Shown one piece after another: positions 6,009 to 6,710 of a DNA stretch of 6,710 nt. The notes under the pieces are model-generated. The model made no database searches and had not been told where the DNA came from. It worked only from the letters and a program-made list of their open reading frames with translations. The position numbers and the translations under genes were made by a program. Position 1 is the stretch's first letter. Each line of letters begins with the position of its first letter. Source of the DNA: Alphaproteobacteria bacterium (GTDB lineage: Bacteria > Pseudomonadota > Alphaproteobacteria > UBA7887); the NCBI GenBank assembly GCA_028289725.1, contig JANQOH010000299.1:1-6710 (forward strand). Reading direction: 5' to 3'.

Positions 6009-6710
6009 CTAGGCTAGAAGCGCCGCGACGCCAGGTAATGTCTTGCCTTCGAGCCACTCCAAAAAGGCCCCGCCGGCCGTCGACACATAAGTAAAGCCGG
6101 CCTCCGTCCCCGCGTGCGACAAGGCGGCAACCGTGTCGCCGCCGCCGGCCACGCTGACCAAACTACCGGCGCGCGTCATCATGGCGGTCGTCCGTGCGAG
6201 CAACACGGTCGATGTGTCGAATGGCGGGTATTCGAACGCCCCGACGGGCCCATTCCACAAGACGGTTTTGCATGTCGGGATGCGATTGCCCACCGCGTCA
6301 GCGGTCGCGGGCCCGATATCGAGAATCATTTTGTCCGCCGGTATGGCGTCGATGCCAACAATTTCGGGCGATGCGCCCGGTTCCAGCGCCGTGGCAACAA
6401 CGGCATCGACCGGCAAGATGATCTCGCACTTCTTCGCATCGGCCCGCGCCATAATTTCGCGCGCGGTCTCCAGCATGTCTTCTTCGTGCAAAGAGGCGCC
6501 GACATTGTGGCCTTGCGCCGCCAGAAAGGTGTTGGCCATGGCGCCACCAATCGCGAGCAGGTCAACCTTCTCGATCAAATTGCCGAGCAAGGCGAGCTTG
6601 GTCGACACCTTGGCCCCGCCGACAATCGCCAAAACGGGCCGTTCAGGGTTGCCAAGCGCTTGGTCGAGCGCTTCGAGCTCCGCCTGCATGGCCAGGCCGG
6701 CCGCATGGGG
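6009..6710 (-). CDS. pgk: Phosphoglycerate kinase, C-terminal part (5' end beyond window)
   Basis: PGK transfers phosphate between 1,3-bisphosphoglycerate and ADP, the first ATP-yielding step of glycolysis, or the reverse in carbon fixation and gluconeogenesis. The frame is open to the right edge; 233 residues are present of roughly 400, covering the end of the N-terminal domain and all of the nucleotide-binding C-terminal domain. Motifs in order are IVGGAKVSTK, LLAIGGAMANTFL, IILPVD, KMILDIGPAT, KTVLWNGPVGAFE, VAGGGDTVAAL and STAGGAFLEWLEGKTLPGVAAL at the end, all placed as in intact PGKs. The internal ATG at 6687-6689 is not the start: codons before it continue with PHAAGLA, matching the usual residues preceding this methionine in the family. 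No frameshift or lost motif is visible. It is the upstream member of the run with the small unknown gene, aldolase and thiE. Confidence 0.97.
   Translation of the reverse strand, partial: PHAAGLAMQAELEALDQALGNPERPVLAIVGGAKVSTKLALLGNLIEKVDLLAIGGAMANTFLAAQGHNVGASLHEEDMLETAREIMARADAKKCEIILPVDAVVATALEPGASPEIVGIDAIPADKMILDIGPATADAVGNRIPTCKTVLWNGPVGAFEYPPFDTSTVLLARTTAMMTRAGSLVSVAGGGDTVAALSHAGTEAGFTYVSTAGGAFLEWLEGKTLPGVAALLA

Overview
The window reads as ordinary alphaproteobacterial chromosome. It is GC-rich and densely packed, and every gene I can support lies on the minus strand, so transcription runs from the right edge to the left. The protein styles (an EF-P starting MKINGNAVRPG, a DhnA-type class I aldolase, a ThiE that begins LYLITPP, a MotA/TolQ-like protein ending in a Pro/Gln tail) suggest Rhodospirillales or a close relative. 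That placement is inference from remembered family sequences, not from a search.

In order of transcription, the first block is central metabolism. It holds the C-terminal part of phosphoglycerate kinase (pgk, cut by the right edge), a 139-aa conserved-looking protein of unknown function, a class I fructose-bisphosphate aldolase, and a thiamine-phosphate synthase (ThiE) whose GTG start overlaps the aldolase stop in a GTGA motif. Gaps are 33, 61 and -4 bases, which fits one operon. After a 96-base gap come efp (translation elongation factor P) and, 16 bases further on, an inositol-monophosphatase-fold protein that has apparently lost most of its catalytic metal ligands.

The last block is envelope-related. 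An exported protein carries a long Pro/Glu-rich linker and a C-terminal OmpA-like peptidoglycan-binding domain. After a 94-base gap comes a MotA/TolQ/ExbB-like membrane protein with a coiled-coil and Pro/Gln-rich C-terminus that runs off the left edge. Together these look like parts of a proton-driven, peptidoglycan-anchored envelope machine whose remaining partner may lie just outside the window.

I found no RNA genes, mobile elements, CRISPR arrays or clear terminators. The observations most worth following are the predicted pseudoenzyme next to efp, the TonB-like Pro/Glu rod fused to an OmpA domain beside a TolQ/ExbB-like gene, and the unknown small protein lodged between pgk and the aldolase gene.
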